The notes beneath the pieces were generated by a model, which worked only from the letters and a program-made list of their open reading frames with translations, was not told where the DNA came from and made no database searches. A stretch of DNA of 64,000 nt, from NCBI RefSeq assembly GCF_019492185.1, contig NZ_JAICCF010000001.1, positions 806,001 to 870,000 on the forward strand, read 5' to 3'. This document shows positions 9,248 through 18,624 of the stretch, piece after piece. The DNA is from Chitinophaga rhizophila (GTDB lineage: Bacteria; Bacteroidota; Bacteroidia; Chitinophagales; Chitinophagaceae). The position numbers were made by a program, and so were the translations under genes. Every line of letters starts with the position of its first letter. Positions within the stretch are counted from its first letter, which is position 1.

Positions 9248-10453
9248 ATGACAAACGAGCAAAAAGAATTAGTGAAAGGAACTGTACCCGTCTTACGGGA
9301 ACATGGGGTAGCCTTGACAACATATTTCTATAACCGTATGTTGACGAAAAACCCGGAGCTGAAAAACGTTTTTAATAGCGCCAATCAGCACTCTGGCGTG
9401 CAGCCAACTGCCCTTGCCATGTCGGTACTGGCATATGCGGAACATATTGATAATCCGGGTGTACTAGCACATGCCATCAACCGGATTGCACATAAACATG
9501 TCAGCCTGGATATCAGGCCAGAGCAATATGCCATCGTTGGCCGCCACCTGCTGGCATCCATCAGCGAAGTACTTGGTGAAGCGGCCACCCCGGAACTGAT
9601 AGACGCGTGGGCCATCGCCTACAATCAGCTGGCAGGTATTATGATTGGTACTGAAGCCAATTTGTATAGCACCACTGCTACAAAAGAAGGCGGATGGAGC
9701 AGCTGGCGACCTTTCGTAGTACAAAAGAAAGTAGAAGAATCTGCTGAGATCACTTCCTTCTACCTCTACCCTACCGACGGTGGTAAGGTTGTTGATTTCC
9801 TGCCCGGACAATACATCACAGTGCGCTTGTATGTACCTGAACTGAAGGTGCTTCAGCCCCGCCAGTATAGTATATCCTGCGCTCCCAACGGGGCATATTA
9901 CCGGATTTCTGTGAAGAGAGAACAGGGAACTGCTGCACGTCCTGCCGGTTACGTCAGTAATCTGCTGCATCAGCAGGTAAAAGAAGGTGACGTGATAGAG
10001 GTAGCTGCTCCATCCGGAGATTTCACCCTGGATATGAACAAACACACGCCCGCAGTCTTCATAAGTGGCGGCGTAGGTATTACCCCTTTTATGAGCATGC
10101 TGGAATACCTGTCGGAAGCACATAAAGACCGCCCTATCACCTGGATACATGGTTGCCGGGGGTATGATGTACATGCCTTCAGAAACAGGGTAACAGCACT
10201 AAGCGGTAATCGTACGACGATGTCTGTGCATACCTTTTATGATAAACTGGAACGCGACACGGGTGATCAGTGCTATGAAGGGTTTGTAGACCTTCAGCGT
10301 GTGGAGAAGGCGATTGTGCCGGATGCAGATTACTATATCTGTGGACCAGGGATCTTTATTAAAAAACAGGTAGATTATCTGCGGTCACAGGGAATTGCCA
10401 GCAGTGCGATTCACTTTGAAGAGTTTGGTCCGGCGATACTAGTGGTTGAATAA
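9248..10453 (+). CDS. hmp: Flavohemoglobin, nitric oxide dioxygenase
   Basis: A 401-residue flavohemoglobin that oxidises NO to nitrate using O2 and NAD(P)H. An N-terminal globin domain (about 1-138) carries the proximal histidine region (VLAHAINRIAHKHVSLDIRP). It is fused to an FAD-binding ferredoxin-reductase domain (about 150-260, PRQYSIS) and an NAD-binding domain (about 265-400, GGVGITPFMSMLEYL and YYICGPGIFIKKQVDYL). Length equals the usual 390-405. It is a single-gene unit with its own promoter and a downstream terminator shared with the convergent gene. The likely role is defence against nitrosative stress. Confidence 0.96.
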   Translation: MTNEQKELVKGTVPVLREHGVALTTYFYNRMLTKNPELKNVFNSANQHSGVQPTALAMSVLAYAEHIDNPGVLAHAINRIAHKHVSLDIRPEQYAIVGRHLLASISEVLGEAATPELIDAWAIAYNQLAGIMIGTEANLYSTTATKEGGWSSWRPFVVQKKVEESAEITSFYLYPTDGGKVVDFLPGQYITVRLYVPELKVLQPRQYSISCAPNGAYYRISVKREQGTAARPAGYVSNLLHQQVKEGDVIEVAAPSGDFTLDMNKHTPAVFISGGVGITPFMSMLEYLSEAHKDRPITWIHGCRGYDVHAFRNRVTALSGNRTTMSVHTFYDKLERDTGDQCYEGFVDLQRVEKAIVPDADYYICGPGIFIKKQVDYLRSQGIASSAIHFEEFGPAILVVE

Positions 10454-10495
10454 ATCATAAGCCGGAGTTGAATCATCCCCGGCTGAGCTATGAAC

Positions 10496-10524
10496 ACAAA
10501 GGGCGGTGATGAACCGCCCTTTGT
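10496..10524. terminator. Bidirectional terminator hairpin
   Basis: ACAAAGGGCGG (10496-10506) and CCGCCCTTTGT (10514-10524) form a perfect 11-bp stem with a 7-nt loop between two convergent genes. A/T ends on both arms make it usable from either strand. A smaller hairpin (AGCCGG/CCGGCT) precedes it at about 10459-10484. Confidence 0.8.
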
Positions 10525-10544
10525 AATCTGTATATGTATCACTA

Positions 10545-11765
10545 TTATTCTCCTTTACCCAGTCGGTATAAACGGCCCTGATCTGTAACTGCGTAGATCG
10601 CACCATCCGTACCCTGTGTTACATCTCTGAAACGTTGGTTCAGACCAGCCAGCAGTCTTTCTTCTCCTACTACCTTGTTGTCCTGGATAACCAGTCGTAT
10701 GATATGCATACCACTCAGTGAACCAATGAACAGATTGTTTTTCCATTCAGGCACCCGGTCACCGCTATAGAAGGTCATACCACTTGGAGACACAACAGGG
10801 TCCCAATAGTATATAGGTTGTTCAAGTCCTTCCTTCTGCTGGATACCTTCGCCGATTGTCTGACCGCTATACTCAATTCCGTAAGTAATAGTAGGCCATC
10901 CATAATTCTTGCCTGGCTGTACATGATTGATCTCATCACCGCCTCTTGGGCCGTGTTCTCCCTGCCACAGTTCACCTGTTTCGGGATGAATGGCTAATCC
11001 CTGAGGATTACGATGACCGATAGAATACAATTCCGGTAGCGCCTCTCCGCCCTCAAAAGAAGGATTGCCGGCAGCTGGCTGACCGCTTGTAGTTATACGC
11101 AGCACTTTACCCAGTGCAGCAGTAGTAGACTGGGCTAATGGTCGTGTAGCGAGATCAGAACGTTCACCGGTGCTTACAAACAGGTTACCCTGTGCATCAA
11201 ATGCAACACGGCCACCATAGTGCAAGGTACCATTATAAGCAGGCAATGCACGATAAATCACGGTAGCACCTTCTATTGTTTTTTCATCAGCAGATAAGCG
11301 ACCTTTTGCTACTGAAGAAACGGTACCTCCTGCTATATTTTCAGAGAATACCCAGTATATCATACGGTTGGTGCTGAAGGCCGGGTCAAGTGCCAGACCC
11401 AGTAATCCACCCTGACCGCTGGAGTTGACATTAGGCAGGCCGGTAATAGGAGCACTCAACGCACCTGTTTGTGTAACAATGCGTAAGGTGCCACTCTTTT
11501 GTGTTACCAGCAATCGTCCATCAGGAAGACTTCTTACGCCCCACGGGCTATTCAGTCCTGAAGTAAGGACGGTTGTATCAAGTTTTGTTGTAGTTCGCAC
11601 ACCGGCTGCTCTGGTCTGACCAGCGAAAGCGGGTTTATAGCTTGTGTTAGGGTCCTGCGTTTCAACAGGCGGGTACTTAGGGTCATTTCCCCCGTTGTCG
11701 TCTTCAGAACATGCATGCAGCCCCAAGGTGGCAGTGGCGGTAAGAATCAATAGTAGGTTTTTCAT
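10545..11765 (-). CDS. PQQ-dependent soluble sugar dehydrogenase-like lipoprotein
   Basis: A 406-residue beta-propeller protein of the glucose/sorbosone dehydrogenase (GSDH, COG2133) family, which oxidises aldose sugars with pyrroloquinoline quinone. The N-terminus is a lipoprotein signal (MKNLLLILTATATLGLHAC, lipid on Cys about 19). Family hallmarks are LNSPWGVRSLPDGRLLVTQK near 70, a GHRNPQGLAIHPETG segment near 250 and WQGEHGPRGGDEINHV just after it, which holds ligand-binding residues. It is probably anchored in the outer membrane or exposed in the periplasm. Whether this strain makes PQQ is not visible here; many GSDH-family lipoproteins have unproved substrates. Confidence 0.87.
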   Translation of the reverse strand: MKNLLLILTATATLGLHACSEDDNGGNDPKYPPVETQDPNTSYKPAFAGQTRAAGVRTTTKLDTTVLTSGLNSPWGVRSLPDGRLLVTQKSGTLRIVTQTGALSAPITGLPNVNSSGQGGLLGLALDPAFSTNRMIYWVFSENIAGGTVSSVAKGRLSADEKTIEGATVIYRALPAYNGTLHYGGRVAFDAQGNLFVSTGERSDLATRPLAQSTTAALGKVLRITTSGQPAAGNPSFEGGEALPELYSIGHRNPQGLAIHPETGELWQGEHGPRGGDEINHVQPGKNYGWPTITYGIEYSGQTIGEGIQQKEGLEQPIYYWDPVVSPSGMTFYSGDRVPEWKNNLFIGSLSGMHIIRLVIQDNKVVGEERLLAGLNQRFRDVTQGTDGAIYAVTDQGRLYRLGKGE

Positions 11766-11880
11766 CTTTTAAATTGTGTTATGAGAAAAAGGGTTATTGA
11801 TAAGTAATGTTCACTAGTATAGCAATCACTTAACAACTTCTATGCCTTTCTTTCGTAAAACAAGCCATTTTAAACAGGAC

Positions 11881-12462
11881 TTATTTACCTTCCTGATCCA
11901 GGCTATTGAAAACCCTTATCACCTTTACAAACCTGCCCATATAATAAGTATTCAGTGTGGTTTCTGTAACGCCATACGCCTTTCCCGATGTGGAATGAAT
12001 GAATACAATCTGCTCACCCGATTGGGTAATAATTCCCATATGCCCAACCTTCCTTATCTTGCTGTCGGTACCCGTAAAGAGAATCAGATCTCCGGGTCTT
12101 ACGGCCGATAATGGCACCTCCCTGCCCTGATCTGTAAATCCTGCAGAAGTTCTCGGTACATCTATCTTAAAATGATTAAATACATAGGTGATAAATCCTG
12201 AGCAGTCAAACCCCTTCTTCGGATCAGCAGAACCATACTTGTAAGCAATACCTTTCAGTGTCTGTGAAAATCTGATTAGTTCCGAAGGCCTGGTATTGCC
12301 AGTAACGATACCAGACTGCCTGACTTTCGTCAGTGTAGCTGACGACCCGGTCAACGATGTGTCAACAGTTGTCTGCAGGTATTCATTTTTGCTACCGGCG
12401 TATGCGTTCACATACAATACCAGCAGGCATATGTTGAGAATGGTTATTTTGGCCATACTCAA
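11881..12462 (-). CDS. NlpC/P60-family (C40) cell-wall peptidase
   Basis: A 193-residue secreted cysteine peptidase that cleaves peptidoglycan stem peptides. It has an N-terminal signal (MSMAKITILNICLLVLYVN) and then the C40 domain from about residue 65. The nucleophile motif is DCSGFITYVF, the histidine lies in KVGHMGIITQ and the third polar residue is near FIHSTSGKAYG. It is 35 bp downstream of the nitrilase/Lnt-like membrane gene on the same strand, so the two are probably co-transcribed and concern the envelope. Single-domain form; no SH3 or LysM anchor is seen. Confidence 0.9.
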   Translation of the reverse strand: MSMAKITILNICLLVLYVNAYAGSKNEYLQTTVDTSLTGSSATLTKVRQSGIVTGNTRPSELIRFSQTLKGIAYKYGSADPKKGFDCSGFITYVFNHFKIDVPRTSAGFTDQGREVPLSAVRPGDLILFTGTDSKIRKVGHMGIITQSGEQIVFIHSTSGKAYGVTETTLNTYYMGRFVKVIRVFNSLDQEGK

Positions 12463-12497
12463 ATATAATTAAAATACCACATGTAACAACTTCCTGA

Positions 12498-13970
12498 CTA
12501 TATTCTTTCACCTAAAGCGGCTGACCTTTTCTTCAGCAACAAAGCGATCAGCCAGGCAGCGGCTGCTGCAACATTCAGTATCCCAAACCAGTCTCCCAGC
12601 ACATTATACAAGGTTTGATGATGCGCAGGTACTACACTTCCCAATAACCTGACCGGCGCTCCACTTTCACTGCTGGCTTCAAAAGCAATCTTACCATGAC
12701 AGTCATTGATAGTCAACCGGCCTTCCCGCGCATTCCGCACCAGGCTATAGCCCCCTTCCACGCTTCGCATCATAGCCATACGGGAATGCAGCCAGCCATC
12801 GCGTACGAAATCCCAGGCAGGTACGTATAATAGATTACTTGCTGCTTTACCATAACCGGCTATAAACTGAGGAAAGTCCATGTCTTTACAGATAGCCACT
12901 CCTTCCCTGGAGCCGGTACGTGTAAATAATGCCAGTCCCTGAGCCGGCTTTACGGAATCTCGTATCTCCCCGGCAAATAAATGGCCTTTCTGATAATCAG
13001 CCAGCAGCTCTCCTTCCGGCGATATTACCCAGGCACGGTTTTCATAAAAGCCTGTCCTGTTCTGGTCTACACAGGCAACAATCATCACCCGGTATGTACG
13101 GGCAGTATCTTTTACCACCTGAAGCATGTCAGGCCCGATACTATCTGTAAAGCGGAACATCTTCTCCGGGAATACAATTATCTCTGCGCCATCATGCGCC
13201 AGCGAAGCTACCTGCTTCAGGTAAAGATGGGAAAGATGCGCCTGTTTATCCACGCGGGTAGCATACTTATCATAATATGCCCGCTCATCAATAGTAACCA
13301 TACCTATCCGGACAGGTGGCTGCTGTATGGCAGGCGTATCATGTAATCGCCACATTCCAAAAAATAAGGCTATACCAGTCATACTGATCGTCATCCAGGC
13401 AATAGGCTTAACGGCTGCCTGTCTTTTATGATTATACAGCATCACAGCCACCGCAGAAGGTACCAGCGTTACCAGGAAGGTAATGCCAGTAAAGCCGGTT
13501 ACCGATGCAATCTGCACTACCGGTAAAAAATTACTCTGTGTATAGGCAATACTTCCGGCGGTACCATCCTGCGAGAAGAGGCCCATTACATATTCAAAGG
13601 TAGTAGTGAGCACAGGAAATGCAAACGCTGCGGACCAATGCCTATACCTACCTACAATAGCACGGGTGCCCAATACAATCAAGGCAAATATTACAGGAAA
13701 CAATAGTGTAAAGATGACAGCCAGCGGCAACGGCATCAGACTTTGCAAATATGCCCACCAGCTTAACCTGCCAATCAGGTAGGCAGTAAAAGCGATCAGG
13801 AAAGCCCATTTCCTTTTGAGCAAAAACGAATAGTATAAAACAGGTATCGGCGCTAACCATAACAGGTACCAGTATGCTCCGGAAAGGCTGAATGTAAGAT
13901 ACCAGCAGACAGCAGAAAAGAGAAGTCCGATGGTCATTAAGGTTTTGTGCATAGGCTGACTAAAAGGCAT
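12498..13970 (-). CDS. Nitrilase-superfamily membrane protein, apolipoprotein N-acyltransferase-like
   Basis: A 490-residue protein with several N-terminal membrane helices (about residues 8-210) followed by a carbon-nitrogen hydrolase domain and one more C-terminal helix, the architecture of Lnt. The Glu-Lys-Cys triad is identifiable: Glu about 268 (VFPEKMF), Lys about 328 (DYQKGHLF) and Cys about 361 (VAICKDMDFP). Lnt N-acylates mature lipoproteins in the inner membrane. The segment after the cysteine differs from classical Lnt, so this may be a paralogue with another acyl or amide substrate. Either Met1 or Met7 (13952) could be the start. Co-directional with the NlpC/P60 gene 35 bp downstream. 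Confidence 0.8.
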   Translation of the reverse strand: MPFSQPMHKTLMTIGLLFSAVCWYLTFSLSGAYWYLLWLAPIPVLYYSFLLKRKWAFLIAFTAYLIGRLSWWAYLQSLMPLPLAVIFTLLFPVIFALIVLGTRAIVGRYRHWSAAFAFPVLTTTFEYVMGLFSQDGTAGSIAYTQSNFLPVVQIASVTGFTGITFLVTLVPSAVAVMLYNHKRQAAVKPIAWMTISMTGIALFFGMWRLHDTPAIQQPPVRIGMVTIDERAYYDKYATRVDKQAHLSHLYLKQVASLAHDGAEIIVFPEKMFRFTDSIGPDMLQVVKDTARTYRVMIVACVDQNRTGFYENRAWVISPEGELLADYQKGHLFAGEIRDSVKPAQGLALFTRTGSREGVAICKDMDFPQFIAGYGKAASNLLYVPAWDFVRDGWLHSRMAMMRSVEGGYSLVRNAREGRLTINDCHGKIAFEASSESGAPVRLLGSVVPAHHQTLYNVLGDWFGILNVAAAAAWLIALLLKKRSAALGERI

Positions 13971-14118
13971 GTAGTATATTTTATAACAGCTTTAATGGTC
14001 TCATATTGTGCGGTAGCTGCGGCGTACCTTTTTACAATTACCTGTTGTATCAAAGCAACCAACAATAGCTATTACCGTCTTTAGATCAATTTTACAGCTT
14101 TAATGACGCCCAAACAAT

Positions 14119-15291
14119 ATGATAGTTGCATCTCTTTTTCGTTATTTCGTAGCCGCAGGGATGATAAATGCCGCACTATTCGCTGCGCTGCTATTCTCCC
14201 GTAAACGCAATGACACTACCAGCCTGCTGCTGATATCCTTTATGCTACTGGTATCTTTCCAGGCACTCCTGAACGCCTTTGATACCCGCGACTTCTTCCT
14301 GACCTTTCCTCATCTGAGCCGGATATCGTGGTTGCAGCTGAGCCTTTTTGGACCACTCATTTATTTATTTACACAGAAAGTTACCGACGGAGGGCTACGA
14401 CTGACGCTGAAGGACGCCCTACATCTGTTGCCCTTTCTCGGCTATCTGACCGTACTCGCTCCCTGGTTCCTGCAATCGGCACAGGAAAAGCGGAAGGCCC
14501 TCATGGATTTCGATGGCCTGAGCCGTCTTGACTTCGGCTGGCTGAATCAATGCAGCCTTTTTCTGATCACTGCTTATCTGCTACTGTCTCTGACCCGGAT
14601 AAGACAATACAGGAAGGCAACAGAAGATACCTTGTCTGACACCAGCAAACACCGGTTGTCCTGGTTACTGCAATTCATATATGTTATACTTGGTATCCTG
14701 GTTATATCAGGGTTAGGCTTTTACGGAAGAAAATGGCAAATCCCCCTGATTACCCACTTTTACCACTATAACTATCTGCTTGTGGTAGCCATGGTATACT
14801 GGCTGGCCGGCAGATACCTGTTGCAGCCGGAGTTATTTACCATAGACCATACAAAAGAAGCTATTACACCAAAATACCGGAAGTCTGGTTTGCAGATGGC
14901 CGAAAAGCAAACACTATACGAACGACTGCTGGAACATATGTCTGTGCGTCGCCCCTTCCTGGAGCCAGACCTGACTATTTTTATGCTGGCAGAACAATTA
15001 CAGGTATCACGTCACCATCTCTCCCAGGTTATCAATGAACAATCCGGCAGCAGTTTTCATGATTTCATCAACCGTTTCCGGATTGAGGCCGTAAAACAAC
15101 GGTTAGCGGAGCCGGAAGCCGGGAACTTCAGTATACTGGGCATCGCGATGGATTGTGGATTCAATTCCAAGGCCACCTTTAATACAACCTTCAAAAAGCT
15201 GACAGGTATGACTCCGTCGGCATACCAGAAAAGCTGTAAAAAGAGGTCCAATCCTGTCGGCACGGTCGATGCAGGACTAAGTCCGGCCTAG
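14119..15291 (+). CDS. AraC-family regulator with membrane-spanning N-terminus
   Basis: A 390-residue protein. The first about 235 residues are strongly hydrophobic with six or seven likely membrane helices (for example FRYFVAAGMINAALFAALLF, HRLSWLLQFIYVILGILVIS). A C-terminal AraC/XylS DNA-binding domain occupies about 265-375, with two helix-turn-helices (FMLAEQLQVSRHHLSQVINE, then ILGIAMDCGFNSKATFNTTF) and the usual family ending. Such membrane-tethered AraC proteins are frequent in Bacteroidota. It lies 24 bp before an S41 peptidase gene, so the two are probably one transcript. Signal and targets are unknown. Confidence 0.88.
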   Translation: MIVASLFRYFVAAGMINAALFAALLFSRKRNDTTSLLLISFMLLVSFQALLNAFDTRDFFLTFPHLSRISWLQLSLFGPLIYLFTQKVTDGGLRLTLKDALHLLPFLGYLTVLAPWFLQSAQEKRKALMDFDGLSRLDFGWLNQCSLFLITAYLLLSLTRIRQYRKATEDTLSDTSKHRLSWLLQFIYVILGILVISGLGFYGRKWQIPLITHFYHYNYLLVVAMVYWLAGRYLLQPELFTIDHTKEAITPKYRKSGLQMAEKQTLYERLLEHMSVRRPFLEPDLTIFMLAEQLQVSRHHLSQVINEQSGSSFHDFINRFRIEAVKQRLAEPEAGNFSILGIAMDCGFNSKATFNTTFKKLTGMTPSAYQKSCKKRSNPVGTVDAGLSPA

Positions 15292-15315
15292 CTTCGCAGA
15301 AAAAAAGAACATCGT

Positions 15316-16719
15316 ATGAAAAAAATGGTATTGGGAATATGCCTGCTATTGACAGCCATATCTGCTGCAGCACAAAAGGTATTTACGGCACAGGAACTGC
15401 GGGCAGATCTGACAGTTATCCGTCAGGCACTTGAAGAGGCACATCCCGGCTTATACCGCTACCGTTCCAAAGAAGAGGTAGACCGGCACTTTACCCGTAT
15501 CGGGCAGCAGCTTAAAAAGGGTATGACCGAACATGCGTTTTTCAGGCTGGTGAATCCCCTGATTGCGGCTATAGGTGATGGTCATATCAAGTTTCACCGG
15601 CAAGGTAAACCGGATGATCCTTATGCATTTTTCGAGGAGGGTTACTTCCCATTGCAGCTCTACTTCAGAGAAGGACAGGCGTTTGTACTGAGAAGTTACA
15701 GCCAGGTATCTACGCTGCCTGCCGGCGTGCGCATACTCAGTATCAATAGAGAGCCAATCAGCCGGCTGACGGAAAGGCTATCCGGACAGCTATATGCTGA
15801 TGGCAATGTGAGTAGTGCCAGGTATGCCGCTTTGAATAATGCCTTTGCCGGACATTACGGAACCTTTACAGGCGCTTTCCCCAAATTTACCATCAGTTAC
15901 AAGGAACAAGGGGGCAAACGCGTAAAAACCGTCTTAAAATCCATAAATGCTAAACAGATTACAACTGAGACAAAAGAAGCAGCGCCATATGCGTTAACCT
16001 ATCCTGCTAAGGGCGTCGCATTATTACGCATTGCGGTATTTATGGAAAAAGAAGGCATGCAAGGGTTCGCAGCATTCCTGGACAGCTCATTCGGGCAGTT
16101 CAGCCATCAGAAAATAAGTACCCTTATCATAGATCTGCGTGATAATGAAGGCGGAACCGACAAACTGGGACAAACGCTTTACGCTTTCCTTGCCCGTTCC
16201 CCTTTCCGTTATTATGAGAAGCTGACAGTAGCAGGTACAGGGCCATACTCGTTTGCAGCACATGCTACGTTTCCGGCCGAGATAGACTACCTGAAACAGT
16301 TTGTCGTAAAAGTTGGAGAGGCCTACCATTTCACTTACAAGGAAGGCCTGGATACGCTGATGCCTGCGACTAATGCCTTTGGCGGTAATGTATATATTCT
16401 ACAGAACGGGCGTAGCTTTTCGGTGACAGCAGAATTTGCAGCTATCGCAAAAGATAACCGCCGGGCAGTATTTATTGGTGAAGAAAGCGGCGGGGCCATG
16501 CAAGGTAATTCCAGCGGTGGCTTCGCTATGGTAACACTCCCACACACGCGGCTCGGACTGGACGTTCCTTTGCTAGGTTACTATATGAAGTTGCAACAGC
16601 CATTTGCTACTGACAGGGGGATTCCGGCAGACCATATCATTATTCCCTCGGCTGAAGATATACTACAACGGCGGGATCCTGTGATGGAAAAGGCGCTGCA
16701 ACTTGCCGGGGCACGGTAA
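15316..16719 (+). CDS. S41-family (C-terminal-processing-like) serine peptidase
   Basis: A 467-residue secreted peptidase with signal peptide MKKMVLGICLLLTAISAAAQ. The S41 domain shows the fold marker LIIDLRDNEGGTDKLGQTLY (about 270) and the nucleophile region NGRSFSVTAEFAAIAKD (about 360-377), followed by GEESGGAMQGNSSG. A PDZ-like stretch may precede it (GVRILSINREPISRLTERL near 137). These enzymes degrade or process exported proteins in the periplasm or outside. It follows an AraC regulator by 24 bp, so expression is likely tied to that gene. Substrate unknown. Confidence 0.88.
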   Translation: MKKMVLGICLLLTAISAAAQKVFTAQELRADLTVIRQALEEAHPGLYRYRSKEEVDRHFTRIGQQLKKGMTEHAFFRLVNPLIAAIGDGHIKFHRQGKPDDPYAFFEEGYFPLQLYFREGQAFVLRSYSQVSTLPAGVRILSINREPISRLTERLSGQLYADGNVSSARYAALNNAFAGHYGTFTGAFPKFTISYKEQGGKRVKTVLKSINAKQITTETKEAAPYALTYPAKGVALLRIAVFMEKEGMQGFAAFLDSSFGQFSHQKISTLIIDLRDNEGGTDKLGQTLYAFLARSPFRYYEKLTVAGTGPYSFAAHATFPAEIDYLKQFVVKVGEAYHFTYKEGLDTLMPATNAFGGNVYILQNGRSFSVTAEFAAIAKDNRRAVFIGEESGGAMQGNSSGGFAMVTLPHTRLGLDVPLLGYYMKLQQPFATDRGIPADHIIIPSAEDILQRRDPVMEKALQLAGAR

Positions 16720-16723
16720 ACAA

Positions 16724-16755
16724 CAGCGGCGCAACATCTGTATGCTGCGCCGCTG
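16724..16755. terminator. Strong hairpin between convergent genes
   Basis: CAGCGGCGCA (16724-16733) and TGCGCCGCTG (16746-16755) form a perfect GC-rich 10-bp stem with a 12-nt loop, just past the S41 peptidase stop and before the convergent SDR stop. There is no long T tract on either side, so it may act as a 3'-end stabiliser as well as a terminator. Confidence 0.6.
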
Positions 16756-16791
16756 CCAATATGTTATACATTCATTCGTCAGCGATATTGC

Positions 16792-17517
16792 TCAGGGCAG
16801 TTTTGCCACCAGTCTTTCCGGCATTATTCTCAGAATGTTATAAATGATCTTCCATTTGAATCCCGGTACGATGATGAATCCATTGCCGGCTTCTACAACT
16901 GCCTTCGCAATAAAGTCAGGCTCCAGCATCAGCGACTCCGGCAGATTCAATCCTGCGGTCATCTTACTGCGGATGTACCCAGCAACGATCACATTGACCG
17001 TTACCCTGCCTTTAAAAAGGTACTGGCGCAGGCCGGCCAGGTATTGTGTGAAAGCTGATTTTGTACTGCCATATATAAAGTTACTTTTCCGGCCACGCAC
17101 ACCTGACAGGGAGGATAAACCGATAATCCTGTCCAGTCTTGCGTTCTCTTTATCCATCGCAATAATATTGAGTATAGACACTGCCCCGATATAATGGACC
17201 TGCATCATCTGCAGACTACCCGCAAAATCCTGCAGGGCTTCTTCATTGTGCCTGAGATAACCGGCTGCGTATACTACGATATGTGGCTTCTCGGGCAGCT
17301 GCGCATAAAATGCAGCATGGCTGTCCACATCAGCGGCATCAAAGTATAAGACGGTCGCCAATTCCCTGAGTGGAGGATGCTGACTGACAAAAGACGAAAG
17401 TACATCTGTATTGCGGGAGGCAGCCATTATGCGAAATCCCTTTGCGGCATACCTCAGCATGGCCGCCTTTGCGACGTCTGAGTTAGCACCGAGCAGGAGA
17501 ACAGTTTTTCTTTGCAT
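16792..17517 (-). CDS. Short-chain dehydrogenase/reductase (SDR)
   Basis: A 241-residue NAD(P)-dependent oxidoreductase. The N-terminal Rossmann motif is GANSDVAKAAMLRYA rather than the plain GxxxGxG, and the active site has SSLSGVRG (Ser about 139) with YGSTKSAF (Tyr about 153, Lys about 157). The divergent nucleotide motif and overall pattern resemble the DprE2-like SDR group, which reduces keto-sugars on polyprenyl carriers, but no DprE1 partner is adjacent, so the substrate stays open. The start at 17517 places the Rossmann strand at the N-terminus as expected. Confidence 0.85.
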   Translation of the reverse strand: MQRKTVLLLGANSDVAKAAMLRYAAKGFRIMAASRNTDVLSSFVSQHPPLRELATVLYFDAADVDSHAAFYAQLPEKPHIVVYAAGYLRHNEEALQDFAGSLQMMQVHYIGAVSILNIIAMDKENARLDRIIGLSSLSGVRGRKSNFIYGSTKSAFTQYLAGLRQYLFKGRVTVNVIVAGYIRSKMTAGLNLPESLMLEPDFIAKAVVEAGNGFIIVPGFKWKIIYNILRIMPERLVAKLP

Positions 17518-17577
17518 ACACGTAAATATAGATAGTCTTGTCCGATTTGGGCGAAAAAGGCTGACACCGCGTCAGTA

Positions 17578-17988
17578 TTATACCTGGAAATAGCCGCTCA
17601 GCAAAAAATATCCGGCTGCCACTACGATAAGGTCGGCAGCGATAGCCAGCAGCAAAACAGGCCACCAGAATATACCCCAGTAACTCAACATCTTCACAGC
17701 GGGATACTGCCCAGGCAGATATTCAAACACGGCTTTCTGCCCTGGTTTCCACCGCCGCATGGAGGTCCCATATATACCTTCATAGGTAAGCAGTTGATTG
17801 TCTGCGGTCCTGATCTCGAAAAAAGGACGGTAGTGTTTCGCATCCGCCCCCTGATCCTCCAACAACCTCACTACTATACCTACCAGCCAGTTACCTTGCC
17901 TTAACAACCTGCGGCAACGTTGCAGATCGGCCAGGCCGAGAGCGAGTAATATTATGCCAATGATCAGTACAAATGAATAGAGTAACAT
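17578..17988 (-). CDS. DUF3592-type small membrane protein
   Basis: A 136-residue protein with one membrane helix at each end (MLLYSFVLIIGIILLALGLA and PVLLLAIAADLIVVAAGYFL). Between them is a soluble beta-rich domain of about 65 residues (YRPFFEIRTADNQLLTYEG, then GQKAVFEYLPGQYPAVKML). The TM - small domain - TM layout and the PxF-, Y-rich core match DUF3592. Function unknown. It lies 61 bp downstream of a paralogue with the same layout. Confidence 0.75.
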   Translation of the reverse strand: MLLYSFVLIIGIILLALGLADLQRCRRLLRQGNWLVGIVVRLLEDQGADAKHYRPFFEIRTADNQLLTYEGIYGTSMRRWKPGQKAVFEYLPGQYPAVKMLSYWGIFWWPVLLLAIAADLIVVAAGYFLLSGYFQV

Positions 17989-18049
17989 CAGTTATTGCCT
18001 ATTTTTACAGTGAAAGTCATTGAAGGGCTACCTGCAGGATTACCGCTCA

Positions 18050-18454
18050 TTACTGTTTGAGTAATTGACGCTGTGGATTGAGTAAATAATATCCAGCACT
18101 GATGATAATCAGCGGTAACGCTACAACTATCAGCAATATAGCCATGCCGAACACCTGGAAGTAACCGATCATAACTACCTGCGAGCCACGGTCCGGGTGG
18201 TAAAGGAAAGTCGTTTTCTCCCCTATATACCAGGCGGCCGGGTAACTAGCTTCATTATGCTGATAGGTAATATCGGTACCATCCTTTGTGCTGATGGCAA
18301 ATACCGGGTAATAAGCTTCTTCAAAGGGCACGAGAGAAGTAACGACGCCGGTAACCCGCTCTGCACCTTTGGCAAATTCAATGGCTGCTTTCAGCCTGAC
18401 AAGTGAGGCGACCAGCAATAGGAGACCCACTACCAAAAATATCGGGTACCGCAT
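18050..18454 (-). CDS. DUF3592-type small membrane protein, paralogue
   Basis: A 134-residue protein with the same plan as its neighbour: an N-terminal helix (MRYPIFLVVGLLLLVASLVR), a soluble core (EAYYPVFAISTKDGTDITYQ, then GEKTTFLYHPDRGSQVVMI) and a C-terminal helix (MAILLIVVALPLIIISAGYYLL). It probably arose by tandem duplication with the 17578-17988 gene, though the cores are well diverged. Function unknown; co-transcription is likely. Confidence 0.75.
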   Translation of the reverse strand: MRYPIFLVVGLLLLVASLVRLKAAIEFAKGAERVTGVVTSLVPFEEAYYPVFAISTKDGTDITYQHNEASYPAAWYIGEKTTFLYHPDRGSQVVMIGYFQVFGMAILLIVVALPLIIISAGYYLLNPQRQLLKQ

Positions 18455-18624
18455 TTGCTAAATTTGAATGTTATTTTGATTGATTGCCAGTACATACAGG
18501 CCAGTGAGACGAGTTGGAGCTCAGACTCTCTTCTTGCGGCAACCTCCGCAATATAGATTATTTCCCATATAAGAACTGTCTTCCTCCTGACCGGGTAAAA
18601 AATACTAATCAAGTCCATCTTGTC

